NCBI GenBank assembly: GCA_944381635.1
Contig: CALWLY010000026.1
Coordinates: 1-43,318, forward strand
Reading direction: 5' to 3'
Source of the DNA: an uncultured Lachnospiraceae bacterium
Lineage (GTDB): Bacteria; Bacillota; Clostridia; Lachnospirales; Lachnospiraceae
DNA length: 43,318 nucleotides
Shown: positions 8,103 to 17,206 of the stretch, piece by piece
How positions within the stretch are numbered: the stretch's first letter is position 1
Layout: each line of letters begins with the position of its first letter
Made by a program: the position numbers and the translations under genes
The notes under the pieces: model-generated
What the model was told of the DNA's origin: nothing
What the model saw: the letters and a program-made list of their open reading frames with translations, nothing else
Database searches by the model: none

Positions 8103-11100
8103 ATGGGAGTAACCTATACCAGGGACCAGCAGAAGGTCATAGATTTGAGAGACTGCAACATTCTCGTTTCCGCCGCGGCGGGAAGCGGCAAAACGGCAGT
8201 TTTGGTAGAACGAATTGTAAAAATGATCAGCGAAGGGGAGCATCCTGTGGATATTGACAGGCTTTTGGTGGTGACTTTTACCAACGCGGCAGCGGCTCAG
8301 ATGCGGGAGAGGATTTCCAAAGCGCTTTCTTTAAGGGTGGAGAAAGAGCCGGACAATCACCATCTGCAAAGACAGCTTACGCTGATCCATAACGCCCAGA
8401 TCACCACGATCGACAGTTTCTGTCTGTATCTGATCCGCAATCATTTCCACGATATCGATCTGGATCCGGATTTCAGAGTGGCGGATGAGGGAGAACTGAA
8501 ACTTTTAAAGCAGGATGTACTGGCAGAGCTTCTGGAAGAAAAATTCAGCGAAAAAGATCCGGCATTTTTGCACTGTGTGGAATGTTTTGCACCGGGCGGA
8601 AAAGAAAAAAAGCTGGAGGAGCAGATTTTTACTCTCTATGAATTCGCCATGAGTTATCCCTGGCCGGAAAAATGGCTGGAAATGCACAGAGAGGATTACC
8701 GCTTGGAATCCGGGGAAACCATGGAGGAGGCCAAATGGGTTCAGATACTGAAAGATTACGCCATGCAGATGATAAACGAATGTGCGCTTACCTTACAGCA
8801 GGCATTATCCATCTGTGAAGAGCCGGATGGTCCGTATCTGTATGCCCCCATGCTGGAAGCGGACAGGGAGCAGGTGGAACGGCTCTTAAAGCACACCGGG
8901 CTGAAAGAAATGCAGGAAAACCTGCAGAATTTAAAATATACGGCTTTAAGCCGCAAGAAAGATGACACTATTTCGGAAGAAAAGCGGACTCTTGTAAAAA
9001 ATATGCGGGATACCTGCAAGGGAATTTTGAATGATCTGGCGGAAAAATATTTCAGTCTCCCTTTGCAGGAAGCCGTCGAAGAGATGAATGAGGCTTCTCC
9101 CGCATTGGAGAGTCTTGTAGATCTGACTCTTGACTTTAAGAGAAGGCTGGATGAATCCAAACGTCAGAAAAACATTCTGGATTTCCATGACATGGAACAC
9201 ATGGCCCTTTCCATACTTCTTTCGGAGAAGGATGGAAAAATGGTGCCCAGCCGGACGGCTCTTGAGTACCGGGAACATTTTGCGGAAATTTTGATCGATG
9301 AATACCAGGACAGCAACCTTGTGCAGGAATTTTTGCTCCAGAGCATTTCCGGGGAAGATGAGGGACGGTTCAACCGGTTTATGGTAGGGGATGTGAAGCA
9401 GAGCATCTACAAGTTCCGACTGGCAAGACCGGAGCTTTTTATGGAAAAATTTGATACTTACAGTCCCTCGGAGGGAAATTGCCGAAGAATTGACCTTCTT
9501 CAGAATTTCCGAAGCCGGAAAGAAGTCACAGACAGCGTCAATTACGTCTTTGAAAAAATCATGGGGAAAAAGCTGGGAGGTATTGAGTATGACAGCCGTG
9601 CGGCGCTTTATCCGGGAGCCGTGTTTCCGGAGCCGGAAGAAACTTTCCCAAATCCTTATGACACAGAGGTGCTTTTGACACCGTCATCCAAAGACGGCCG
9701 TGCGGATAAGCAGAAAGAGGCCCGCATGATTGCCGCCCGTATAAAGCAGATGGTGGGAAGCTTTCCGGTGAGAGATTCTCAGACAGGGGAACTGCGTCCC
9801 GCAAGATTTGGAGATATGGTGATTCTGCTTCGAACGACCTCCGGGTGGGATGAGGAGTTTCGCAAGATTCTGGAAGAGGAAGGAATTCCGGTTTTTGTCA
9901 CTTCCAGAACCGGTTATTTTGCAGCCCCGGAAGTGCAGACTGTTCTGAATTTTCTGCGAGTGTTAAATAATCCTCTTCAGGACATTCCCCTTTTTGGAAC
10001 TATGCACAGCGCGGCGTTCGGATTTACGGATGAAGAAATTGCCTGCATCAAAGCGGGAGAGGAAAATAAAAACAGACGGCTCTATGTGTGCCTGAAGCGT
10101 TTTGCTGAAGGGACAGAGCAGGCGGATGCAAAAAGCGGCTTCAAAGACAGTTTGAGTGATGTACAGGAAGAGCAGAAGGAAAAACTGAGAGCGAAAGCCG
10201 TGCAGTTTCTGGAAACGGTGAATGCTTTCCGCAGATATTCAGTGTATCTGCCCATCCACAAACTGATGGAGCGGTTTTTAAAGGAAACGGGATATCTGGA
10301 TACCATAAGCGTGCTGCCGGGCGGAAGACAGCGCCGCATGAATGTGGAAATGCTTTTGGCAAAGGCGGAAAATTTTGAGAAGACAAGCTATTTTGGACTG
10401 TTTCACTTTGTCCGCTATATGGAACAGATGGAAAAATACGATGTGGATTACGGAGAGGCCAGCGTGCTGGATGAGAATGCGGATACGGTAAGGATCATGA
10501 GCATTCACAAAAGTAAGGGACTGGAATTTCCCATCTGTTTTGTATCAGGACTTGCCAAGTCCTTCAACAGGCAGGATACGATGAAGCCGGTGATTCTGGA
10601 TATGGACCTGGGCATTGCCGTGGATTTTATCGATCCGGAAAAAAGGCTGAAAAGAAATACCCTGAAAAAAGCAGTTCTTTCCAGAAAACTCCAGCTGGAC
10701 AATCTGGGAGAGGAGCTGAGAGTCCTTTACGTTGCCATGACAAGAGCGGAGGAAAAGCTGATTCTCACAGGAACTTTCAAGGAAGAAAAAAACTATGCAA
10801 AACCTCTTTCTTCGGACGGAAAGGTTCCCTTTGGCACGTTATCGGCAGCGGGAAGTTATCTGGAGCTTCTGATGTCGGTGTGGCTGTCCGGACAGGAGCA
10901 GGAAATTACATACTGGAAAGAAGAAGACTTTTTTGGAAAAGAACTTGCAGAGGAAGCGGAAAATCTGAATTTCAGGCAGAAACTTCTGTTTGCAGAATCC
11001 GAACCCTTCGCGGATGAAGAAAAGGCAGAAGAATTAAAAGAGCGGTTTCGTTTCGTTTATCCTCATGAAAATCTCAGGGACCTGTATGTAAAAACTACCG

Positions 11101-11798
11101 TTTCCGAGCTGAAAAAAGCAGGTATGTATGAGGAAGGGGAGGAAAGTTTTCCTCTTTATCCGGCAAGAGAAGAGGATATTTTGGCGGAAGAAGAGAGGAA
11201 AGAGTCCGTTTTTCCGGAAGAACCCCCAGCTTATGTGCCGGCATTTTTGAGAGACGAGGAGAGCAAAAAGGAAGGCGTTTACAGAGGAAATGCCTACCAT
11301 AAAGTGATGGAGCTGTTTCCTTTTGAAAAGGAAGGACTTCCTTCCATGAAAAAAGAGGAATTGTCACAGCTTCTTGATGCCATGCAGGATCGGGGACGCC
11401 TTCCGGCAGAGTACCGCGAAATGATTCGTCCTTTTAAGATTTTAACCTTTTTGAAATCCTCTCTGTGCGAGCGTATGCACAGGGCTGAAAAGAAGGGAAT
11501 GCTGAAAAGAGAGCAGCCTTTCGTGCTTGGAATTCCGGCAGATTTGCTGAATCCGGATTTTCCCCGGGAGGAAACTGTGCTGATTCAGGGAATCATCGAC
11601 GTCTTCTGGGAGGAGGAAGACGGACTGGTAGTGGCGGATTATAAAACAGACAAAATCAATGTGCCGGAAGAGCTGATAAAACGTTATCGGATCCAGCTGG
11701 AATCTTACGCCAGAGCGCTGGAACAGCTTACCGGGAAAAAAGTAAAGGAAAAAATCATCTATTCCTTTGCACTGGAAAAAGAAGTGAAAGTACCCTGA
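8103..11798 (+). CDS. addA: ATP-dependent helicase/nuclease subunit A
   Basis: 1231 aa UvrD/Rep-type (SF1A) helicase with a C-terminal nuclease domain, the partner of AddB. Walker A is AAAGSGKTAVLVERIV (about residues 23-38). Helicase motifs follow: VVTFTNAAAAQMRERI, ILIDEYQDSN (Walker B), GDVKQSIYKFR, LLQNFRS, VRIMSIHKSKGLEFP and LRVLYVAMTRA. The nuclease active site is VVADYKTDKI (Asp1179, Lys1181). Start ATG 8103 follows AGGAGAAAGGGAAGA. Downstream is the 146-bp repeat block, with no strong terminator immediately after the stop. Confidence 0.98.
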   Translation: MGVTYTRDQQKVIDLRDCNILVSAAAGSGKTAVLVERIVKMISEGEHPVDIDRLLVVTFTNAAAAQMRERISKALSLRVEKEPDNHHLQRQLTLIHNAQITTIDSFCLYLIRNHFHDIDLDPDFRVADEGELKLLKQDVLAELLEEKFSEKDPAFLHCVECFAPGGKEKKLEEQIFTLYEFAMSYPWPEKWLEMHREDYRLESGETMEEAKWVQILKDYAMQMINECALTLQQALSICEEPDGPYLYAPMLEADREQVERLLKHTGLKEMQENLQNLKYTALSRKKDDTISEEKRTLVKNMRDTCKGILNDLAEKYFSLPLQEAVEEMNEASPALESLVDLTLDFKRRLDESKRQKNILDFHDMEHMALSILLSEKDGKMVPSRTALEYREHFAEILIDEYQDSNLVQEFLLQSISGEDEGRFNRFMVGDVKQSIYKFRLARPELFMEKFDTYSPSEGNCRRIDLLQNFRSRKEVTDSVNYVFEKIMGKKLGGIEYDSRAALYPGAVFPEPEETFPNPYDTEVLLTPSSKDGRADKQKEARMIAARIKQMVGSFPVRDSQTGELRPARFGDMVILLRTTSGWDEEFRKILEEEGIPVFVTSRTGYFAAPEVQTVLNFLRVLNNPLQDIPLFGTMHSAAFGFTDEEIACIKAGEENKNRRLYVCLKRFAEGTEQADAKSGFKDSLSDVQEEQKEKLRAKAVQFLETVNAFRRYSVYLPIHKLMERFLKETGYLDTISVLPGGRQRRMNVEMLLAKAENFEKTSYFGLFHFVRYMEQMEKYDVDYGEASVLDENADTVRIMSIHKSKGLEFPICFVSGLAKSFNRQDTMKPVILDMDLGIAVDFIDPEKRLKRNTLKKAVLSRKLQLDNLGEELRVLYVAMTRAEEKLILTGTFKEEKNYAKPLSSDGKVPFGTLSAAGSYLELLMSVWLSGQEQEITYWKEEDFFGKELAEEAENLNFRQKLLFAESEPFADEEKAEELKERFRFVYPHENLRDLYVKTTVSELKKAGMYEEGEESFPLYPAREEDILAEEERKESVFPEEPPAYVPAFLRDEESKKEGVYRGNAYHKVMELFPFEKEGLPSMKKEELSQLLDAMQDRGRLPAEYREMIRPFKILTFLKSSLCERMHRAEKKGMLKREQPFVLGIPADLLNPDFPREETVLIQGIIDVFWEEEDGLVVADYKTDKINVPEELIKRYRIQLESYARALEQLTGKKVKEKIIYSFALEKEVKVP

Positions 11799-12504
11799 GA
11801 AAAGGTGAAATCCGTCGGGGAAGAGTATAAAAACGTTAGATAAACCTGTTGTTTTTATCCTGAAAAACTAACAAAACTTAGGGATTGTGTTTTTTCACAG
11901 CTTTGCTAATATAAACATGATGACGCCAGGGGCAAAAAGTCATGGATTTCACGCTTGCGTGAAAATCCATGACTTCTTGCCCCGCCAAACATGAGAAAGA
12001 AGCCCGAACAGGGCGGATTTCGAATGTTTTCAGGATTTTGCGAGCGCAAAGCGCGGAGAAATCCTGGGCGTCATAGGACGGGAAAATAAAGATTTCACGC
12101 TTGCGTGAAAATCCATGACTTCTTGCCCCGCCAAACATGAGAAAGAAGCCCGAACAGGGCGGATTTCGAATGTTTTCAGGATTTTGCGAGCGCAAAGCGC
12201 GGAGAAATCCTGGGCGTCATAGGACGGGAAAATAAAGATTTCACGCTTGCGTGAAAATCTATGCCTTCTTGCCCCGCCAAACATGAGAAAGGAGCCCGAG
12301 CAGGGCGGATTTCGAATGTTTTCAGGATTTTGTGAGCGCGAAGCGCGGAGAAATCCTGGGCGTCATAGGACGGGAAAATAAAGATTTCACGCTCGCGTGA
12401 AAGAATCCGTGGGCATCAAACAAAGAATGATTTCAAAATTAGCAAAAACATTGGCGGCGAGATAAAAAGCCGGAAAACTGGAGAAAACGGGGAGGAAATC
12501 ATTT
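11799..12504. repeat. Non-coding block with three 146-bp tandem repeats plus a partial fourth
   Basis: Units begin at 11945, 12091 and 12237 with an exact 146-bp period, and a fourth is cut short at 12383-about 12405. Units 1 and 2 look identical; unit 3 has about six substitutions. Each unit holds several foldable segments: TTTCACGCTTGCGTGAAA, GCCCGAACAGGGC, a CAGGATTT...AAATCCTG stem with GC-rich interior, and CGTCATAGGACG. The period is not a multiple of three, and reading frames drift between units, so it is not coding. The left flank (11799-11944) holds only an AT-rich inverted repeat (ATAAAAAC...GTTTTTAT, about 11828-11859) and a short repeat-like lead-in. Confidence 0.9.
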
Positions 12505-13917
12505 ATGAACGGGCGATTTAAAAAGGGAGAAAACGAAGGAAAGAAAGAAGGGATCATCAGCTCGTATTTAAGCAGACAGTTTGGAAGCACGCTGTTTACA
12601 CATCAGCAAATTTTTTCCATGCTGGTTCCGCTGATTCTGGATTCTTTTTTTGTCAGTCTGATTGGTATGCTGACAACGGCGATGATAAGTTCATCCAGCC
12701 AGGAATCCGTATCGGCGGTCAGTCTGGTCAGTCCGCTTTACATGCTGATCTATGCGGTTTACAATGCCATCTCTGCCGGAGGTACGGTAGTTGTGGCGCA
12801 GTATAAAGGCAGAGGCGATGAAGAAATGATGAAAAAGACAGCCGGACAGCTGATTTTGGCTACGCCTTTGTCGGCAATCATCTGCGCGGTGATTCTGATC
12901 ATCTTTTCCCACCCACTGGTAAATTTTCTGTTCCAGGGAGTGGAAGCAGGAGTTTTGGCTAAAGCGGAAGATTATCTGATCGGTATGGCCATCTCTATGA
13001 TTTTCCTGGCCGTGTACATGAGCGGTTTTGCGGTATTCCGCGGACTGGGCGAGACGAAGAAATGTCTGCATCTTACGATTATTATCAATCTGCTTCATTT
13101 TGTGGCAAGCTTTGTCTTCATCAATCTGATGCATCTGGATATTCTGGGAAGCGCGCTTTCCTTAAACCTTGCCAGATTCGTGGGAGGTGCAGCGGCAGTC
13201 TGGATGCTGTTATCACCCAAGAGTAGTCTGCGCGTACAGGCAAAACATGTTTTACGAATTGATAAAGAAATCCTGCGGAAAATTTTCCGTATCGGCATTC
13301 CCTTTGGTATGGAGCAGTTGTTTATGAACGGCGGTTCCATGCTGGTGCAGATTTATATTGCGCAGCTTGGTACAGTGAGCGTGGCAGCCAATGCGGTGGG
13401 CAACTCAGCCATTTCCCTCTTTTATTCGGCAGCCGGTGCAGTAGCCACACTGGCGGTGACCGTAGTGGGACAGAGTATCGGTACCGGGGACAAAAAGCTG
13501 GCTGAAAGGTACGGAAGAAAAATGATTCTTCTGGGAACCTGGATGATCGTGATTTCTCTTGCGGTCATGCTGCCGTGCATGAGAGGAATCCTGTGGCTTT
13601 ATCAGGCTCCGGAAAATACTCTTTCCATTATTTACAGGCTCATTGCCATTGTGGTGGTATTTATGCCGTTTTTCTGGCCGTCGGCCAATATTCTGCCCAG
13701 CATTATGAGGGCAGCAGGGGACGCCGCTTTCTGCTCCTACTTTTCTCTGATTACCATGTGGGTAGTCCGCGTGGGACTTGGATATGTTGCGGCCATCCCG
13801 TTAGGCTTAGGCATAGCGGGCGTATGGTTCTGCATGTGCCTGGAGTGGGTGGTAAAGACGATTGCATACTGGAAAAGATTCCGTTCCGGTGTATGGCTGG
13901 AAATGGATACCGTCTGA
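12505..13917 (+). CDS. MATE family efflux transporter
   Basis: 470 aa, about 12 membrane helices in two similar halves, as expected for Multidrug And Toxic compound Extrusion (NorM/DinF-like) cation-coupled exporters. Family-like segments are FSMLVPLILDSFFVSLIGMLTTAMIS, SAGGTVVVAQYKGRGDEEMMKKTAGQ and, in the second half, RIGIPFGMEQLFMNGGSMLVQIYIAQLGTVSVAANAV. A short charged N-terminal tail (KKGENEGKKEG) precedes the first helix. The start follows GGGGAGGAAATCATTT. The substrate is unknown. It is preceded by the repeat block and followed by a separate promoter for the ECF operon. Confidence 0.93.
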   Translation: MNGRFKKGENEGKKEGIISSYLSRQFGSTLFTHQQIFSMLVPLILDSFFVSLIGMLTTAMISSSSQESVSAVSLVSPLYMLIYAVYNAISAGGTVVVAQYKGRGDEEMMKKTAGQLILATPLSAIICAVILIIFSHPLVNFLFQGVEAGVLAKAEDYLIGMAISMIFLAVYMSGFAVFRGLGETKKCLHLTIIINLLHFVASFVFINLMHLDILGSALSLNLARFVGGAAAVWMLLSPKSSLRVQAKHVLRIDKEILRKIFRIGIPFGMEQLFMNGGSMLVQIYIAQLGTVSVAANAVGNSAISLFYSAAGAVATLAVTVVGQSIGTGDKKLAERYGRKMILLGTWMIVISLAVMLPCMRGILWLYQAPENTLSIIYRLIAIVVVFMPFFWPSANILPSIMRAAGDAAFCSYFSLITMWVVRVGLGYVAAIPLGLGIAGVWFCMCLEWVVKTIAYWKRFRSGVWLEMDTV

Positions 13918-13925
13918 AAAAAACG

Positions 13926-13954
13926 TTGCAATTCTGCGAAAAAGAGGGTATTAT
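13926..13954 (+). promoter_or_regulatory. Candidate promoter of the ECF transporter operon
   Basis: TTGCAA (13926-13931), a 17-bp spacer and TATTAT (13949-13954) place a start near 13961, giving a ~40-nt leader with the ribosome site AGGAGGAAG before ATG 14002. No riboswitch is visible in this short leader. Confidence 0.5.
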
Positions 13955-14001
13955 GTCAGAGTGTGAGAAATTTTATAAAAATTTAATAGGAGGAAGAAGT
14001 A

Positions 14002-14556
14002 ATGAAAAAATCTTTTGGCATCAAAGAAGTGGTAGCCATTGGTATCGGTACTGCGCTGTTTATCGTTTTGACAAACGTACAGGTTCCTTTTCCAGTTGTG
14101 CCTAACACATCTCTTCAGTCCCGTGTTGCGATTCTGACATTCTTTTCCGCAATTTACGGACCGGTTGTAGGCGCTGCCATTGGTCTGATCGGACATGCTT
14201 TAGGCGATGCGCTCTTTTACGGAAGCATCTGGTGGAGCTGGGTAATTCCGGAAGCAGTATTTGCAATCGGCGTGGGCATTCTGTCCAAGAAATACGGAAT
14301 TAAAGAAGGAAACTTTACTGCGAAGAAAATTGTAATGTTCAACGTAGTACAGGTTATCTTCAACGTTTTGGCATGGGTAGTTGCAGCACCGGTTCTGGAT
14401 ATCTTAATCTATGCAGAACCTGCAAAGAAGGTATTTGCACAGGGCGCTCTTTCCGTAATCGGAAATATTCTGGTTGCAGGTATCCTGGGAACTCTGCTGT
14501 GTGCCGCATATTCCAAACTCAGTGTAAAATCTTCAAGTCTTTCCAAAGAAGCATAA
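14002..14556 (+). CDS. ECF transporter substrate-binding S component (UPF0397 type)
   Basis: 184 aa integral membrane protein with 5-6 helices. The block NVQVPFPVVPNTSLQSRVAILTFFSAIYGPVVGAAIGLIGHALGDALFYGSIWWSWVIPE (residues ~25-85, given here as family description) is typical of UPF0397 S components. In the ECF mechanism the S component captures a vitamin-like ligand and topples in the membrane. The downstream genes supply the dedicated energy module (fused ATPases, EcfT), so this is a group I ECF system. The ligand is not established from sequence; no riboswitch helps. Confidence 0.85.
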   Translation: MKKSFGIKEVVAIGIGTALFIVLTNVQVPFPVVPNTSLQSRVAILTFFSAIYGPVVGAAIGLIGHALGDALFYGSIWWSWVIPEAVFAIGVGILSKKYGIKEGNFTAKKIVMFNVVQVIFNVLAWVVAAPVLDILIYAEPAKKVFAQGALSVIGNILVAGILGTLLCAAYSKLSVKSSSLSKEA

Positions 14557-14631
14557 AAACATGGTAAGCTCATAAGGGTGCCGCAAAATTTTTTTGCAGC
14601 ATCCTTTGTTGTGAGAAAATGGGAGATATCA

Positions 14632-16341
14632 ATGAATCCGATTATCGAGTTTCAAAATTACAGTTTTAAATATCGATCACAGCAGGAGCCGACTCTTCGG
14701 GACATCAATCTTAAAATCTATCCCGGAGAAAAGGTTTTAATCGTGGGACCGTCCGGGTCAGGAAAATCTACTCTGGCCTCTTGTCTGAATGGGCTGGTTC
14801 CCTTTTCTTATCCTGGGGAGAACAGCGGAACTTTGACGGTTGGAGGCAAAGATCCGGCCAAGACAGGTATTTTTGGCATGTCCAAAACCGTGGGAACGGT
14901 ACTCCAGGACACAGACGGGCAGTTTATAGGAATGACAGTGGCGGAGGATGTGGCCTTTGCACTGGAAAATGACTGTGTTCCTCAGGATCAAATGTTTGAC
15001 CTGGTAGACCAGGTAGCACAGGTAGTAGATATCAAAAACCTGCTTCATCATGTGCCCACAGAGCTTTCGGGCGGACAGAAGCAGAGAGTATCCATGGCCG
15101 GCGTTATGGTAGATGATGTGGATATTCTTTTGTTTGACGAACCGCTGGCCAATCTGGACCCGGCAACGGGAAAAAGGGCAATCGATCTGATTGACCGTAT
15201 TCAAAAGGAAAAAAAGAAAACGGTAGTCATCATTGAGCACAGGCTTGAGGATGTTCTGTACCGTGATGTAGATAGAATTATTGTAGTGGGAGAAGGCCGG
15301 ATCGTGGCGGATGAGACGCCGGATAAGCTGCTTTCCACAAATGTGCTGGCAGAGCAGGGAATCCGCGAGCCTCTTTATATCACCGCCTTAAAACATGCAG
15401 GCTGTGTGATTGACGAAAAGTCACATCCTTCTCACATTGAAAGCATGGATTTACAGCCCTATAAGGAATCTCTGAAAACATGGTTTGAGAATGTAGCGCT
15501 TCCCGAAAAGAAAAAGGAAACCGAGGCTGCACTGGAAATTCTGAATCTGGATTTTTCCTATGTGACAGGAAACCCGGTGCTTTCCGGCATCCATTTCCGT
15601 ATCAACCGGGGCGAGATGCTGAGCATTGTCGGGAAAAACGGCGCAGGAAAAAGCACCCTTTCCGGGCTGATCTGCGGTTTCAACAATCCGGACAGAGGAC
15701 AGATCCTTCTTAGAGGCGAAGATATCGGAAGTAAGTCCATCAAGGAAAGAGGGGAAATCATCGGACTTGTGATGCAAAATCCCAATCAGATGATAAGCAA
15801 GCCTATGATTTTCGACGAGGTGGCCCTGGGACTTCGGGTGCGGGGCGTGCCGGAGGAAGAAGTAAAGGAAAGAGTGTTTGAAACGCTGAAGATCTGCGGC
15901 CTGTATCCCTTCAGAAACTGGCCGGTTTCCGCATTGAGCTTCGGCCAGAAAAAGCGTGTTACTATTGCTTCGATCCTTGTTATGAATCCGGAGGTGCTGA
16001 TTCTGGATGAGCCCACAGCGGGACAGGATTATCATCACTACACGGAGATTATGGAATTTTTGAAAGAATTAAACGAAAAGCAGGGAATTACGATTCTGAT
16101 GATCACTCATGATATGCACCTGATGTTGGAGTATACAGACAGAGCTATCGTAATCGCAGACGGAAAACTGATTGCGGATGATACCCCTGCCAGAGTGCTC
16201 ACAGACGAGGCTACAGCGGACAGAGCTTATCTGAAAAAAACTTCTCTTTATGATCTGGCTGTGCGCTGCGGAATCGAAGATGCTTCCGGTTTGACAGAGC
16301 GTTTTATTCATTACGAAAGGCAGGTGAGAAGCCGTGGCTAG
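14632..16341 (+). CDS. ECF/YkoD-type ABC transporter, two fused ATPase domains
   Basis: 569 aa from ATG 14632 (GGGAG upstream); an upstream in-frame GTG at 14578 lacks a good site. It has two tandem ABC ATPases. Domain 1: Walker A GPSGSGKST (about 39-47), signature LSGGQKQR and Walker B ILLFDEPLANLDP. Domain 2: GKNGAGKST (about 334-342), a variant signature LSFGQKKR and LILDEPTAGQD. It powers the ECF module with EcfT, whose coupling helices it binds. An imperfect inverted repeat (GCCGCAAAA...TTTTGCAGC, 14579-14602) lies in the gap after the S-component gene and might tune processing or readthrough. It overlaps the EcfT gene by 8 nt. Confidence 0.95.
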   Translation: MNPIIEFQNYSFKYRSQQEPTLRDINLKIYPGEKVLIVGPSGSGKSTLASCLNGLVPFSYPGENSGTLTVGGKDPAKTGIFGMSKTVGTVLQDTDGQFIGMTVAEDVAFALENDCVPQDQMFDLVDQVAQVVDIKNLLHHVPTELSGGQKQRVSMAGVMVDDVDILLFDEPLANLDPATGKRAIDLIDRIQKEKKKTVVIIEHRLEDVLYRDVDRIIVVGEGRIVADETPDKLLSTNVLAEQGIREPLYITALKHAGCVIDEKSHPSHIESMDLQPYKESLKTWFENVALPEKKKETEAALEILNLDFSYVTGNPVLSGIHFRINRGEMLSIVGKNGAGKSTLSGLICGFNNPDRGQILLRGEDIGSKSIKERGEIIGLVMQNPNQMISKPMIFDEVALGLRVRGVPEEEVKERVFETLKICGLYPFRNWPVSALSFGQKKRVTIASILVMNPEVLILDEPTAGQDYHHYTEIMEFLKELNEKQGITILMITHDMHLMLEYTDRAIVIADGKLIADDTPARVLTDEATADRAYLKKTSLYDLAVRCGIEDASGLTERFIHYERQVRSRG

Positions 16342-17161
16342 ACTGTTGACTTATGCGGAAAAAGATACCTGGATTCATCGCCTCAGCGGTGTGACCAAAA
16401 TGATCTTTTTCCTTCTGTGGTCCATTGTTGGAATGATCACCTACGACACCAGAGTGCTGGTGGTGATGCTTCTCATAAGCCTTGTAGTGTTCAAGATATC
16501 CAAAACAGAGTGGAAACAGGTGGGAACGGTATTTCTGTTCATTCTCTTCTTCCTTGTGTTTAATCTGGTGGTAATCTTCCTGTTCTCTCCTTATGAGGGA
16601 GAAAAGATTTACGGACAGAGGACGGACTTGTTCCATCTGTTTGGAAACTATTATGTGACCAAAGAGCAGCTGTTTTATGAGCTGAATATTATGCTGAAAT
16701 ATTTTACTGTGATTCCGGTGGTTCTCATGTTCATGGTGACCACCAATCCCAGTGAGTTTGCGGCAAGTTTGAATCGTATCGGAATCAGCTATAACGTGGG
16801 TTACTCCATTGCCATTGCGCTTCGGTATGTGCCGGATGTGCAGGCTGATTTTACCAAGATCAGACATGCTCAGGAGGCGAGAGGAATTGAAATGTCCAAA
16901 AAAGCCTCCCTGTTTAACCGCCTGAAAAGCATGGCGGCGATTATCTTTCCTCTTATTTTTTCCAGCATGGACAGAATTGATGTTGTCAGCAATGCCATGG
17001 AACTGAGAGGATTTGGCAAAAACAAAAAAAGGACCTGGTATGCGGGACGTCCGCTGAAAAGAAACGACTATTTCGTGCTGATATTTGTAGTGGTTTTCTG
17101 CGCTGCAGCTCTGATCATTACGTTTCTGGACGGAAGCCGTTTCTACAATCCTTTCTCTTAA
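16334..17161 (+). CDS. ECF transporter transmembrane component EcfT
   Basis: 275 aa, with a GTG start that overlaps the ATPase stop by 8 nt and has AGGTGAG as ribosome site. About five membrane helices. The two cytoplasmic Ala/Arg-Gly coupling motifs that contact the ATPases are visible: HAQEARGIEM (about residues 178-187) and AMELRGFGKN (about 221-230). It scaffolds the S component and ATPases in the membrane. It is the last gene of the three-gene ECF operon, with 45 nt to the patatin-like gene, which may be co-transcribed. Confidence 0.95.
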   Translation: MARLLTYAEKDTWIHRLSGVTKMIFFLLWSIVGMITYDTRVLVVMLLISLVVFKISKTEWKQVGTVFLFILFFLVFNLVVIFLFSPYEGEKIYGQRTDLFHLFGNYYVTKEQLFYELNIMLKYFTVIPVVLMFMVTTNPSEFAASLNRIGISYNVGYSIAIALRYVPDVQADFTKIRHAQEARGIEMSKKASLFNRLKSMAAIIFPLIFSSMDRIDVVSNAMELRGFGKNKKRTWYAGRPLKRNDYFVLIFVVVFCAAALIITFLDGSRFYNPFS

Positions 17162-17206
17162 AAATAAGGTATTTTTATCCAGGAGACTTTTCGGAATGGA
17201 GGAAAA

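Noticed and set aside
11878-12284. Minus-strand frames in the 146-bp repeats
   Set aside because: The same DNA is read in different frames in successive units, so the peptides are not selected; the block is better seen as structured non-coding repeats.
11945-12405. CRISPR-like array
   Set aside because: Units are contiguous 146-bp repeats with no unique spacers and no cas genes nearby.
14578-14631. GTG 14578 as start of the fused ECF ATPase
   Set aside because: It would add 18 residues that overlap an inverted repeat and has no ribosome site; ATG 14632 has GGGAG and begins at the domain.
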